Assembly: GCA_946965045.2 (NCBI GenBank)
Contig: OX337237.1
Location: 1,302,001-1,366,000 of the forward strand
Source of the DNA: Epithemia pelagica
Taxonomy: Eukaryota; Bacillariophyta; Bacillariophyceae; Surirellales; Surirellaceae
DNA length: 64,000 nt
Reading direction: 5' to 3'
Position numbers and translations under genes: made by a program. The notes below the pieces were generated by a model. The model was not told the origin of the DNA. It saw only the letters and a program-made list of their open reading frames with translations, and did no database searches. Positions within the stretch are counted from its first letter, which is position 1. Each line of letters begins with the position of its first letter. Shown one piece after another: positions 29,819 through 40,200 of the stretch.

Positions 29819-31246
29819 ATGGCAGCCGCCAATCCCATGCAACTGCTCAACGTCTACATGGACGTTGTATTGGGGATTACTGATCCAGCAGTTCGTACTG
29901 CAATCAACGGGCAAGGTCTAACCTCCGTCTATGATTTTGAGGCTCTTAGCGAAGCAGATGTCGCTGAAATTTGTACCAATGCCCGTAAACCAGGTGGCCT
30001 CATCCCGAACCCAGATCCAGCTGGTGTGCCAGCAATGATTGCTAATCCAGGAGTGCTCATTGGACACCTGGTCGAGAAGAAACTGAAGATGCTTCGTTAT
30101 TATATCGTGCATATCGGGAAAATAAACCGCACCTTCGCTGCGGTTCCGCCAACGATGAACGACCTGACTCTACTCTATCGATTCAAGGAAGCTGAAGACG
30201 AATACGATAATGATGTCGAACTACCTGGGAAACTCACCAGTGTAGACAATATTCGAGTTGTCCTAGAGGATTTGGACAATTACTTCGAACGCAAACGTGG
30301 AGTGAGTGGCATTCCACTTGCCGCATATGTACGAGCAAATCCTGTTGTCGAACCAGAAGCAACTGATCCGAATGGCTTTGGAACACCAACTATTCTCTCC
30401 GAGATGATTCGTCGAGCTTCACATGAAGGCCCAACAGCTACAACGGACATGGTTGCTGTATGGGAGACGATCCGCCATGTTACACATGATGGCCCTGGCT
30501 GGGGTTGGGTGATGTCTTTTGCACGCACCCGCAATGGACGAGCCGCTTATTTAGCTCTCAAATCCCACTATCTCGGTGATGCCTTTCAGTCACGTCTTCG
30601 GGCTAAGGCTGATCAAATCCTTGAGAGCACCTATTATGATGGGTCCAAGCGTAACTACACCTACGAGCGTTACATCGAAACTCTCCAACGAGCATTTACG
30701 GATCTCGAATCAACAGGAGAGACCGTAAGCGAAGAGCGAAAGGTGAGAATCCTGATGACAGGAACTTCTGACTCTCGCCTTGAGAGTGCCAAGAATCAAA
30801 TCCTGGCAACACCATTTCTGCGCTCTACCTTTGAGAATGCGTCAAATTTCCTTGCGGAAGTCCTTGATAGCAAGGTTTCCTATAGCGCAGCAAGTCGGAA
30901 ACAAGCAAGAATCTCTGGTGTATCTACTTCCACGCCCAACAAAGGTGGTGGAAAGAATAATAAGAAAAATGAAAACAAGAAAGAGAAAGAAATAACAGAC
31001 CGCTATTATAAACCCAACGAATGGGCTAAGCTCAGTGGCGAGGAACGTCAACGAGTACGCGACGCCAGAGAAAAGCGTGATAAACGAAGAGGAGTTGGGG
31101 CTATTTCCAGCAAGCCCAACAAGAAGCCTCGTCAAAATGACGGAGACGAAACACCCGACATTACGGATGAATCGTCTGAGAGCCACGATAACGACACAAA
31201 GGGTGTCGGCGCTATCATGAGCCAACGTAAAAGGAGAAGCGTTTGA
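29819..31246 (+). CDS. gag: Copia Gag (copy B)
   Basis: 475 residues starting MAAANPMQ. A helix-rich body without recognisable CCHC zinc knuckle is followed by a strongly basic Lys/Asn/Arg tail that may bind genomic RNA. It should form the virus-like particle in the cytoplasm. The length and missing knuckle agree with diatom CoDi elements as I know them. The stop is TGA (31244-31246), followed in frame by two codons, GTG, and the pol ATG at 31256. An occasional readthrough product would therefore be a Gag-Pol fusion. Confidence 0.85.
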   Translation: MAAANPMQLLNVYMDVVLGITDPAVRTAINGQGLTSVYDFEALSEADVAEICTNARKPGGLIPNPDPAGVPAMIANPGVLIGHLVEKKLKMLRYYIVHIGKINRTFAAVPPTMNDLTLLYRFKEAEDEYDNDVELPGKLTSVDNIRVVLEDLDNYFERKRGVSGIPLAAYVRANPVVEPEATDPNGFGTPTILSEMIRRASHEGPTATTDMVAVWETIRHVTHDGPGWGWVMSFARTRNGRAAYLALKSHYLGDAFQSRLRAKADQILESTYYDGSKRNYTYERYIETLQRAFTDLESTGETVSEERKVRILMTGTSDSRLESAKNQILATPFLRSTFENASNFLAEVLDSKVSYSAASRKQARISGVSTSTPNKGGGKNNKKNENKKEKEITDRYYKPNEWAKLSGEERQRVRDAREKRDKRRGVGAISSKPNKKPRQNDGDETPDITDESSESHDNDTKGVGAIMSQRKRRSV

Positions 31247-31255
31247 CACAGTGTG

Positions 31256-34200
31256 ATGTCTGCGACAACTTCTCGTGAGATCTCAGTTCCCCTAATCAGG
31301 TGTGAGCTCGACAGTCATGCGGATACATGCTGTCTGGGATCTGAATGCTATGTTCTGTATCAAACAGATACGGCTGATGTCAGTGGTTTTGTTGAGAGTC
31401 TTGGCAAGATTAAAGAGGCCGGTGTAATTACTGGTGTATTAGCATATGACGACCAGGAAACAGGCCAAACGTTCCTTCTTTATTTTCATCAAGCTCTACA
31501 TCTACCACAATTAAAAGACAAATGCCTCCTTAATCCGAATCAAATGAGGGAGGCCGGTATTGAAGTCAACGATGTGCCGTTGAAATACTTGAAAGCAGGG
31601 GACCGAACCCAACGATCCCACAGTATCATTGCAAGGGACAACGAACTGGGCGAATTGCGCATTCCACTCGATCTTGTTGGCGTTCTAAGCCAATTCTGTA
31701 CGCGCAAGCCCACGAAAGAAGAGATTGAAACAATAGATCCTTCTTGCCGAATCGACATGACAAATGAAAGACCCGAGTGGCAGCCGAATGACTCAACACC
31801 TGACGTTGATGAAAGGGCACTCCGGGATTCAGTACAAGTGAACGCCTCAGAAGAAAAGCGTGAGCGGACGATCAACCTTGCAATGACAAAGACACTACGA
31901 GTGAATAATCGCGCCATTCATGTCCACGTATCAGATATTGGACATAGGCGAAAGGGGACAATACGTCCAGATGAATTGGCACAACGATGGAGTATTGGAC
32001 TTCCTAGCGCTGAGCGGACATTCCAGCAGACGACACAGTTGGGTGTCCGAGAGTTTACTGATCAAGGGGGGAGTCGCCGTTTGAAACATACGGCATACCA
32101 ACTGCGGCATCGCCGACTGAGGGCAGATGTGTATACCGATACACTGTTTTCTGAGACGAAATCACTGGATCAACATACATGCGGGCAGATTTTTGCCACC
32201 GACTTTGGCTGGGTCCATTTCGTCCCTATGCGAAAGAAAAGCGACGCTCCGACAACGTTACCATCTGTCTTCGACAGTTACGGCATTTTCAATCATATCA
32301 TCCCTGACAACGCGCCAGAATTAACCTCGCAAGAATTTCGGAAGGTAGCTCACAAATACGGATGCCGCATTAAACCTGTGGAAGCCTGGACTCCAAACCA
32401 AAACCTGGCTGAGGCCAATATCAGAGAATTGAAGCGCCTCTACCGACGAGAAATGAGGCGTAGTAACGCACCAGCTGTATTGTGGGACCATTGTCTCATG
32501 CTAATGGCGGAACGACGCTCCCACACGAGTTTTGGAAGCAATGTGAATGGGCCGCCCATTCAACAACTCACTGGCGATACGCCAGATATTTCCCACCTCG
32601 TTGAACATCGATGGTTCGATTTTGTTTGGTATAGTAACCCTGGCTTTGAGGGTCGCAAATTGGGCCGCTGGCTGGGACCAAGTCATACCGTCGGTCAGGC
32701 AATGTGCGCCAAAGTCTTAACTGACAAAGGAAAGATAGTTCATCGAACCTCCGTATGGCCAATCCACCGAGAATCACAAATGGACGACGCTCACAAAGCT
32801 CAGCAGGCTTTATATATGGAAAACCTGAAAGCTGCCCTTGGGAATAGAATGGCCGGTATCCCCATTGCTGATGAAGATGATAATGAGGCTGACACGCCTA
32901 CTTTTGAGGCCTACGAAGATGACGAACAACCAGATGTTCGGATGCCAGAAGCCGATGCCTATGCACCCGATGCATACGATAAACTCATTTCTGCTAAAGT
33001 TATGCTGCCTCTTGGCGACGATCAACGAAAGGGGACGGTTAGAAGAAGGAAACGAGACGCAGAGGGTCGGGTCGTCGGACATGCCTCAACGAATCCCTAT
33101 CTGGATACGACCCTCTATGAAGTTGAATTCGACGATGGGCATGTACAGTCATATGCGGCAAATCTTATTGCCGAAAATATTTACGAGCAACTCGATGATG
33201 AGGGCAATTTGTATCGTATGGTGGAGGAAATCACCGATCACAAAGCTGACAAGACAGCTGTGCCCATATCGGATGGCGAATTCGAATTGAATGGACGAAA
33301 ACACAAGAAGAAAACGACGAGAGGCTGGTTCTTATGTATTAAATGGAAGGACGGTTCCTCAAGTTGGGAGGCCCTAAAGGACCTCAAAGAATCCTATCCT
33401 ATCGAAGTCGCTGAGTATGCTGTTGCGAACAAACTAGAGAAAGAACCCGCGTTTGCATGGTGGGTCCCATTCACCCTACGAAGAAGAACGAGGCTGATCA
33501 AAGCAGCAAAGACTACAAGGTACATGCGGCAATCTCAAAAATACGGCATTGAGGTGCCCAAAACAGTGGAACGAGCTCTCCAGATTGATCGTGAAACTGG
33601 TACGGATTATTGGCGTAAAGCCCTGAAACTGGAGATGTCCAAGATTTTCCCAGCCGTCAAAATCCTGGACGACGGTGTCAAAGAACCAGTGGGCTATCAG
33701 GTAATCCCTTGTCACATCGTTTTTGATGTCAAGATGGATTTCACCCGAAAAGCCAGATATGTGGCTGGAGGCCATAGAACGGAAGAGCCCGAAGCACCAA
33801 CATACGCAAGTGTCGTCAGTCGTGAGAGTGTCCGAATTGGATTCATGCTGGCCGCTCTTAATGGATTAGAGATTCAAGCAGCTGATATTGCCGGAGCTTA
33901 TCTGAACGCTCCATGCCTTGAAAAGGTCTGCACAAGATGCGGTTTAGAATTTGGCACCGAGTACCAAGGCCGGATTGCGATCATCACAAAAGCCCTGTAT
34001 GGGTTAAAGACCAGTGCTTATGCCTGGCGCGATCTCCTGTCCACTACCCTGCAAGAGGACTTGGGCTATTTCCCATGTCGAGCAGATCCAGACTGTTATT
34101 TACGTCAAGCTACAAAGGGAAATGGTGAACGCTACTACGAAATGCTGTTCGTCTATACAGACGACATATTGGTCATCTCGCACAAGCCGATGGAATCTTT

Positions 34201-35233
34201 GACAATGCTTGACCACCACTACCTACTTAAACCAGATTCGATTGGTATTCCAAAATATTATCTGGGATCACAAGTACAAACGTTCGATATCAATAATGAC
34301 GTGTCTCAACGATGCTGGGCGTTGAGTTCAGAGAAATATGCAAAGGCAGCCATACGGAACGTAGTCTCATGGCTTGAAAATCAAGACCGCAAACTCAAAA
34401 CCAGAGCACCAAGTGTGTTGCCCAGTGGGTATCGTCCTGAATTGGACACAACACCATATTGTGATCCACAGCTAATGAACTTTTATCAACAGCAAATGGG
34501 TGTGCTTCGCTGGCTCGTCGAATTGGGAAGAATTGACATCGCTGCAGAAGTATCAATGTTGGCTGGATTTTTGGCAGGGCCCAGAGAGGGGCATGTGGAG
34601 GCAATGCTTCATCTGTTTGCTTATCTCAACCTACACGATCGTTCACGGCTCATCATGGATCCATCATATATTGAGCTTGGTGATGAACCAACGAGTGACT
34701 GGACAGGTTTCTATCCTGGAGCCATTGAAGAAATTCCTCCAGATGCACCCGAACCATTAGGCAAAGCGGTCCAAATGACAGTCTTCGTCGATTCAGACCA
34801 TGCTGGAGATCTCTTGACGCGACGTTCCAGAACAGGTGTGCTCATTTACTTGAATCGAGCCCCCATCTCGTGGTATAGCAAGAAACAAACGAGCGTTGAG
34901 ACTTCTACGTTTGGGTCTGAATTTATGGCCCTCAAGGTGGGGGTGGAGATGCTGAAAGGCTTACGATACAAGATGAGGATGATGGGAATTCCATTGGACG
35001 GACATGCACATGTGCGTGTAGACAACATGTCTGTGGTCTACAACAGTTCCTTACCGGAATCGACACTACGCAAGAAATCGAATTCAGTTGCGTATCATTT
35101 TGTACGCGAAAACGTGGCAAACGGTACATGCAAGATTGCCTTTGAACCGTCTAAGACAAATTTAGCGGACCTGCTTACGAAGATTCAAACTGGTCCGGAG
35201 CGGACAAGACTGGCACAGATGATTTTATTCTGA
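31256..35233 (+). CDS. pol: Copia Pol: protease, integrase, chromo-like domain, reverse transcriptase, RNase H
   Basis: About 1,325 residues. The protease active site is ELDSHADT near residue 18. The integrase shows FATDFGW, IPDNAPE and the final Glu in NLAEANIRELKR (about 315-410). A chromodomain-like segment (RGWFLCIKWKDGSSSWEAL, about 690-720) lies before the reverse transcriptase, which has ADIAGAYLNAP and the catalytic YTDDILV. RNase H has VFVDSDHAGD and ends ...NLADLLTK. The gene order integrase then reverse transcriptase defines Copia. A chromo-like segment could steer integration to marked chromatin; that is inference. The frame is fully open to the stop at 35231-35233. Confidence 0.92.
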   Translation: MSATTSREISVPLIRCELDSHADTCCLGSECYVLYQTDTADVSGFVESLGKIKEAGVITGVLAYDDQETGQTFLLYFHQALHLPQLKDKCLLNPNQMREAGIEVNDVPLKYLKAGDRTQRSHSIIARDNELGELRIPLDLVGVLSQFCTRKPTKEEIETIDPSCRIDMTNERPEWQPNDSTPDVDERALRDSVQVNASEEKRERTINLAMTKTLRVNNRAIHVHVSDIGHRRKGTIRPDELAQRWSIGLPSAERTFQQTTQLGVREFTDQGGSRRLKHTAYQLRHRRLRADVYTDTLFSETKSLDQHTCGQIFATDFGWVHFVPMRKKSDAPTTLPSVFDSYGIFNHIIPDNAPELTSQEFRKVAHKYGCRIKPVEAWTPNQNLAEANIRELKRLYRREMRRSNAPAVLWDHCLMLMAERRSHTSFGSNVNGPPIQQLTGDTPDISHLVEHRWFDFVWYSNPGFEGRKLGRWLGPSHTVGQAMCAKVLTDKGKIVHRTSVWPIHRESQMDDAHKAQQALYMENLKAALGNRMAGIPIADEDDNEADTPTFEAYEDDEQPDVRMPEADAYAPDAYDKLISAKVMLPLGDDQRKGTVRRRKRDAEGRVVGHASTNPYLDTTLYEVEFDDGHVQSYAANLIAENIYEQLDDEGNLYRMVEEITDHKADKTAVPISDGEFELNGRKHKKKTTRGWFLCIKWKDGSSSWEALKDLKESYPIEVAEYAVANKLEKEPAFAWWVPFTLRRRTRLIKAAKTTRYMRQSQKYGIEVPKTVERALQIDRETGTDYWRKALKLEMSKIFPAVKILDDGVKEPVGYQVIPCHIVFDVKMDFTRKARYVAGGHRTEEPEAPTYASVVSRESVRIGFMLAALNGLEIQAADIAGAYLNAPCLEKVCTRCGLEFGTEYQGRIAIITKALYGLKTSAYAWRDLLSTTLQEDLGYFPCRADPDCYLRQATKGNGERYYEMLFVYTDDILVISHKPMESLTMLDHHYLLKPDSIGIPKYYLGSQVQTFDINNDVSQRCWALSSEKYAKAAIRNVVSWLENQDRKLKTRAPSVLPSGYRPELDTTPYCDPQLMNFYQQQMGVLRWLVELGRIDIAAEVSMLAGFLAGPREGHVEAMLHLFAYLNLHDRSRLIMDPSYIELGDEPTSDWTGFYPGAIEEIPPDAPEPLGKAVQMTVFVDSDHAGDLLTRRSRTGVLIYLNRAPISWYSKKQTSVETSTFGSEFMALKVGVEMLKGLRYKMRMMGIPLDGHAHVRVDNMSVVYNSSLPESTLRKKSNSVAYHFVRENVANGTCKIAFEPSKTNLADLLTKIQTGPERTRLAQMILF

Positions 35234-35430
35234 GGAAAGCCATTGGACAATGAGTACGTTTCCCGCCCGACTGAGGGGACTGGGTACGTCCTGCACGCCA
35301 TAAAAAGTGGGGCGCTCTAAAGCAGGTGTGGAGGAAATGAAGAAGATGAATGTTGATGAATTCCATGTGTTATAGAGTATGAAGATGGCAAAATGTGACT
35401 ATATCAAGAGGGTCCGTCATAGCAATTTTG

Positions 35431-35437
35431 AGGGGAC
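35431..35437 (+). promoter_or_regulatory. Polypurine tract before the 3' LTR
   Basis: A short purine run (AGGGGA preceded by TTTTG) abuts the 3' LTR, where plus-strand priming is expected. Confidence 0.5.
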
Positions 35438-35550
35438 CAAGAAAGGCGACTGATATTAAGCGAATTTTGGGCGAGTAGCTAACCCATGAGGGACGCGTAG
35501 CTTAGAGCTCACTAATTTCAGTTTTTCACTTAGACGCATGATCGTAATTT
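35438..35550 (+). repeat. 3' LTR of full-length Copia element
   Basis: All 113 bases are identical to the 5' LTR at 29265-29377. Sequence diverges immediately on both sides. Confidence 0.8.
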
Positions 35551-36663
35551 GCCATTGCTCGTTGTCCGTGTCCTATTGTTCGTTGTCCGATTCAATTGTC
35601 AGTTGTATTCCAGTTGCTAGCGTTCTCTATGCTTTCCTCATTTACAATACTGCAAACTTTAAGAGAGTGAGAGCGCTAGAGAGTCTATTGAGATCTCCAA
35701 CGGACCAATGGCAGACAGTGTTTGTGGAGGAAGTACTTATCATGCAATTGTGAGTGATGTGACACATAAGTCAGTTTAATAATCATAAAAGGGCAGTACA
35801 TTATGTGACACATGATGAATACATACAGGGCTATTGTGGATCATGTCCGAGTGTATCACTTAATAAGAGATGAAATCTACATAGGAGGACAACGGATGTC
35901 CAAGACCAAAACTTAGTTGGACACCTACTATTGCCCAGGTATCTATTTCACACTATTATGGACATAATACCGGGTAACCCAGCACTTCCAGAATCTGGGA
36001 ACAGCTTGGAAGTGTCAACGGCCCCAGAAGATCAGAAGGCTTTATCAGAAATCTCATCAGAATACGAGTATCTTCAATGATTGATGATTGGGTTGTGGAG
36101 AGTATGGAAGGTGGAATGCGAACACGAACCTGCTGAACACAAACACTCAACGAACAAAGAATATTGCACAGAGCACTGGATTGATTATGTCACGGTCACG
36201 TGTCACGTGTCATAGTCACTGGTCACTGGTCACTGGTCACTGGTCACTAACTGGGAATTGACACGCCGGTTCATTGGTCATTACGAATAATATGATCAAT
36301 GATCAATGATCCTACCTCCGACGGAATACGAGTATCGACCCCGTTGGCTATCCATCTTGCCATGATGCCACCAAATGATGAGAAAGGATTTGATTCGAGG
36401 GTCTAACTTGATCTCAGCTTTAGATCATGAATCAATGTTTTGAATTATAAAGGTATGTGTTTTATCATCTTATAGCTAGAGTGGTGTAAAGTAGTGTATA
36501 TCATAAGTTCTTTCGTCTGTACCATCCTATTGGCCTCTCCTTCTGCCATCATGTGGCCGCCCCAGGAAGACGAGGCACTTCAGGTTTGCAGCTCGAAAGA
36601 CTCTGGTCATTGCTGTCTCAACATTCATGGCTCCCCCTGAGGAAACCAGAAACCTGATCATGT
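35551..36663. other. Gene-poor stretch with short tandem repeats
   Basis: No supported gene. Notable are TGTCC-rich sequence at 35560-35600, a TCACTGG heptamer repeated about five times at 36214-36248 next to a CACGTGTCACGTGTCA pair, and an ATGATCA repeat at about 36288-36310. The rest is A/T-rich. Confidence 0.55.
36214..36248. repeat. Heptamer tandem repeat (TCACTGG)n
   Basis: About five direct copies of a 7-bp unit. Confidence 0.85.
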
Positions 36664-37107
36664 TTATTGCTCCTGTGAGAAACCTCGCCTTTCCCTGTTC
36701 ATCCTCATGGAATGCCTTGTCTTGTTCAAATTGGCCCTGGCATGACGGTGTGGAACCATTCTCAGCGATGAACCCGGGAGATTATGAGGACCGAACGAGT
36801 TCGATTCACCACCGTTTGGTCTACTCCCACCAAGCACTTGACCTTCTTCTTCGTCAGCACTCATAGCACTGATTGCAAGGGCAGAATCAAGGATATTCAA
36901 TAAAGAGTCTCCGGGATGACTGTTCTCCGAGAACATTGAACTGCCGATATGAGACGATTCACAACAGGGATCTTCTCGTTGGTACTGGCGATCAATACCA
37001 GCATCATTTTCTTGTCCCATGAGACGCAAAAGAAGACTTAGCAGGCTCATGTGATCTTGCTCTGGAAAAGGCCTTAGGTTGTTAGTCATTGTTTTCGAAT
37101 CCGCCAT
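36664..37107 (-). CDS. Hypothetical 147-residue protein
   Basis: The frame has an ATG at 37107 (MADSKTMTNN) and a stop at 36664-36666. The composition is soluble with a leucine cluster (SLLSLLLRLMG) and an acidic patch (SADEEEG). I recognise no family. It starts about 100 bp left of the second hAT element, whose insertion may have altered its promoter. It could be a gene fragment or a chance frame. Confidence 0.35.
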   Translation of the reverse strand: MADSKTMTNNLRPFPEQDHMSLLSLLLRLMGQENDAGIDRQYQREDPCCESSHIGSSMFSENSHPGDSLLNILDSALAISAMSADEEEGQVLGGSRPNGGESNSFGPHNLPGSSLRMVPHRHARANLNKTRHSMRMNRERRGFSQEQ

Positions 37108-37210
37108 TGAGTTTCAATTCTTCTAGAGAGCTGTATCGCAAACAAGCAAAGACTTTTTCTCTTTGTCAAGGTGGTCAAAAATGCTTCGATCTTCACTGAT
37201 TTAGTTTTAT

Positions 37211-37218
37211 GAGATAGA
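37211..37218. repeat. 8-bp target site duplication, left side of second hAT (gagataga)
   Basis: Identical to 40233-40240. Confidence 0.8.
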
Positions 37219-40200
37219 TATAGGTTTCAAATTTCATCGTCGAAGTTTCTCCGCCTAAACTTCGGCACCTAAGTTTCTCCGAAGTTTCATGACGCTGCTT
37301 TGGCCTTACCGAAGTTTCGGGTGGCCCTTTAAATATTTAGCCTATGTATTGAATCCTGTCTGTGAACGTTGGTGTCAACGTCCATATCTTCCGAGTGATC
37401 TTTCGTGTAGATGTCCATTCTGCCGACCAAACATGATCTGCCATCTTGAATCGACAGGAACCATGTACCATGTACCCGCCTCCATCGTCATCCAACAACC
37501 AAACAAAAGTCGTGATTGCTGCTGTGGTGAAGCATTAATAACAATGGACAACCTTACAGCGGTTGAGCAAGACGTTGGTACCTCCCCGGCATTTGCCAAC
37601 ATATCTCCATTGACAGAGGACCAGCAGCAGATGTTGGAGGCCCAGACGAACCAGAACGATGTCGACGAGGTGGTTGCGGAGGATGTCGAAGAAGTGGCAG
37701 AAGGGCAAGTGCTGGTGAGAACAAAGCGAAAGGCCAATCCTCCAAAGAAGAAGGCTAACGAATTCATCCGAGAGCAGTTCAACATTGGACCAGATCCCAA
37801 CCAACAGGGATATCTGGCCATTGTTTGCGTCCACTGCAAAGAGTTCCGATCCTGGAAAACATTCAACGCGAGTGAAGCCTCCAACCACATTATCCACAAG
37901 TGTCAGAAAGTTCCTGCAACTATCAAGAACATTTGTGAAGACTCGACACGGGCTTCAAAGCGGGCCAAGAAACAACTCGGGCTGATTGTTGGTGGTCCAT
38001 TGAGTCAAGAGTCGTCGGCTTCTGTCAGCAACAGCAGCAGCAGTGGTGACAATCTTGTCAGCAGTGGTAGTAGTTCCCGTAAGGCTCCATCCACCATCAC
38101 CACCAAGAAGCAGTCTTCGTCCCAATCCTCGATGCTACAGTTTGGGCACATTGTCAACGAGGTGACTGCCAACACGGCAATCACCAAGTCCGTCGAAACG
38201 ATGCTTGCACGGTTTGAACCACTCAACAGGGTCAGTGACCCCTTCTTCCAGGACGAGATGGTGTCGCGTTGGGGAAAGGCTATTCTACGATACCTTCCCA
38301 ACCATCAAGATACTGTATACAAGCGATTTGTTGTCCCCATTGATAGAAACTGTCGTACGGAGCTGAAGCAAATGTTGGACAAGATTCAGGGTGGACTTAC
38401 CATTGCTGCTGATGGTGTGACAGCAAATGGTACAAGTACCATCCTGTACACAGTCTCCAAGGGCCCAGTCACTATGTTCTGTAGAGCCACAAGACTTCGT
38501 AACGAAGCACATGTTACTGGTGCAGAGGTGGAGGACATGGTGGATTTTATGGAGGAAGCACGTCGCAACTTTGATACATCAGTGGTTTGTATTGCTTGTG
38601 ACAATGCTGCGAACAATATTGTGAAAGGAGCATGTGAGAACTACAGAGAACGCAACAAATCAGAACCAAGTATTCTCCACAACCGAGACTGTGCACACTG
38701 CATTGATCTTGTGGCCAAAGATCTGGCACAAGTTCCATGCATTGAGTCAGTCCTTACCGATGCTCAGCTACTCATGGAGTTCTCGACAACAGACAACATT
38801 GATGGCATCCGGCACGAGCTTGTGCGAACTGGAGAGCTCCGCCGGTCATGTGGTCATGTGACAAATTACTCCGACACCAGATTCAACAAAGTCGGCATGA
38901 CACTCATGTCCATAAAGGAGTTCTACGAGTGGTGCTGTAACAATCCACCTATGTTCATGCAGTACTATAATACGCGGAACAAGAAGCGTCAGGAGAAGCT
39001 TGATGCTGCTCTCCGATTGGTCAATCGCGATTTCTGGGCCAAGCTTCATGTCCTGATTCAACTTTTCCAAGTCATTGAACATGGAACAAAGCTGGTATCA
39101 AGTGAAAAATTCCCACTGTCAGCATACTACCCACTGGTTGTGGCAATGAGGAAAGAGATTCACCAAGTCATGAAGAACAGTAGTGGAGCACAATCTTTTG
39201 ATTCTCTGTTTGCAGTGCCTGGGGCATCGGAATCTGTTTTTGACAGTATTGACGTCCGCTTCAACTTCACTGGTGTCCAACCCAATGGAAGGAAAGTTGG
39301 GCTACTTGACAAGTACCATGTGTGGGCCTACATTGTTGACCCATTCTGCCCAATGATCCCATTCCGTCCGTTGCTTCCCTCCCTTGCTCGTTCTGTCCGA
39401 GAAGCAATCGACTTCTTTGTCCACAAGGATGACTCAGCAACTCCAACAAACTCAGCAACTCCACCTCCAGCTCCAGGTCCATCTCACTACAACCCTAACT
39501 ATGACTATGGAGATGAAGATATTGCTGAAGTTCAACAAGCAATCCGTGAAATTGAGCAAGAATTGGAACCACCACAGAGCAACAAGACCGTTGTCGACAG
39601 GGAGCTTCGGTCGTACCTAGGTCATTCAGGAGACTGGATTGACCTGTTCCAAAAAGAAAAGGTGCGGCCATCTATGGACCAGAATGCAGAAGAGCGTAAG
39701 CTTACCATTTCCATGGTTACCAAATGGCTCGAAGACACGGGATGGTATCAAGGACGGATGGAGTTCTTCAGCATAGCACCATCTACAAAGGTGTTTCCAT
39801 TGCTGATTGAACCACTCCTATCTGTCAGGGCAACAGGGTCAATTTGCGTAGAGAGAGTTGCTAAACCTCTCAAAAATAATATTTGGAATAAACTTCGTGC
39901 ATCGCTGGGCCAGGACAAGGCTGAGGTTTGCCTCAGGGTTGGGCTCAACCTACGGTATCTGCTGAACGTGCGGTCAACCATCCGCCAAGCAACCCATGAG
40001 CAATACCTTGATTGTGATCTCTTTGGATCTGTGTAAGTCAATCAATGGTTTGCCTTTGATAACGACAAGGACCTGTTGTGTTGTTGGTCTTTATTACGTC
40101 TTACAAAAAAATGAGGGCGAAGGAGCCATTTTTCATAGCTACCTAAACTACCTTAACTTCAAAACCTAAGTTTCACCTAAATTTCTTTAGAAACTACAGA

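Larger units (their letters stand above)
12912..33262. repeat. Complete 20,351-bp unit of a tandem segmental duplication
   Basis: The right part of this unit (20352-33262) matches bases 1-12911 at a constant offset of 20,351, so there is no net indel. I noticed only two substitutions: C at 2710 versus T at 23061, and G at 12329 versus A at 32680. Identity stops at 12911/33262, inside the Copia pol gene. The order (end of one unit, then a whole unit, then unique sequence) is what a direct tandem duplication gives. The left part of the unit (12912-20351) has its partner, if any, upstream of the window. A duplicated contig join or an uncollapsed haplotype would look the same. Confidence 0.9.
29265..35550 (+). 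mobile_element. Full-length Ty1/copia (CoDi-like) retrotransposon (copy B)
   Basis: About 6.3 kb, with identical 113-bp LTRs at both ends, a primer-binding-site-like TGG start, open gag and pol, and a purine run GAGGGGA before the 3' LTR. The flanks cccat (left) and gccat (right) could be a 5-bp target duplication with one mismatch. Gag and pol are in the same frame, separated by one TGA. The unbroken frames and identical LTRs point to recent insertion. The duplication breakpoint (33262) lies in its pol, so its right third is unique in this window. Confidence 0.9.

Noticed and set aside
36181-36310. Clustered short repeats (TCACTGG, ATGATCA) considered as a CRISPR-like array or replication origin.
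   Set aside because: The units are 7 bp with no spacers, and the setting is eukaryotic; ordinary microsatellite sequence.
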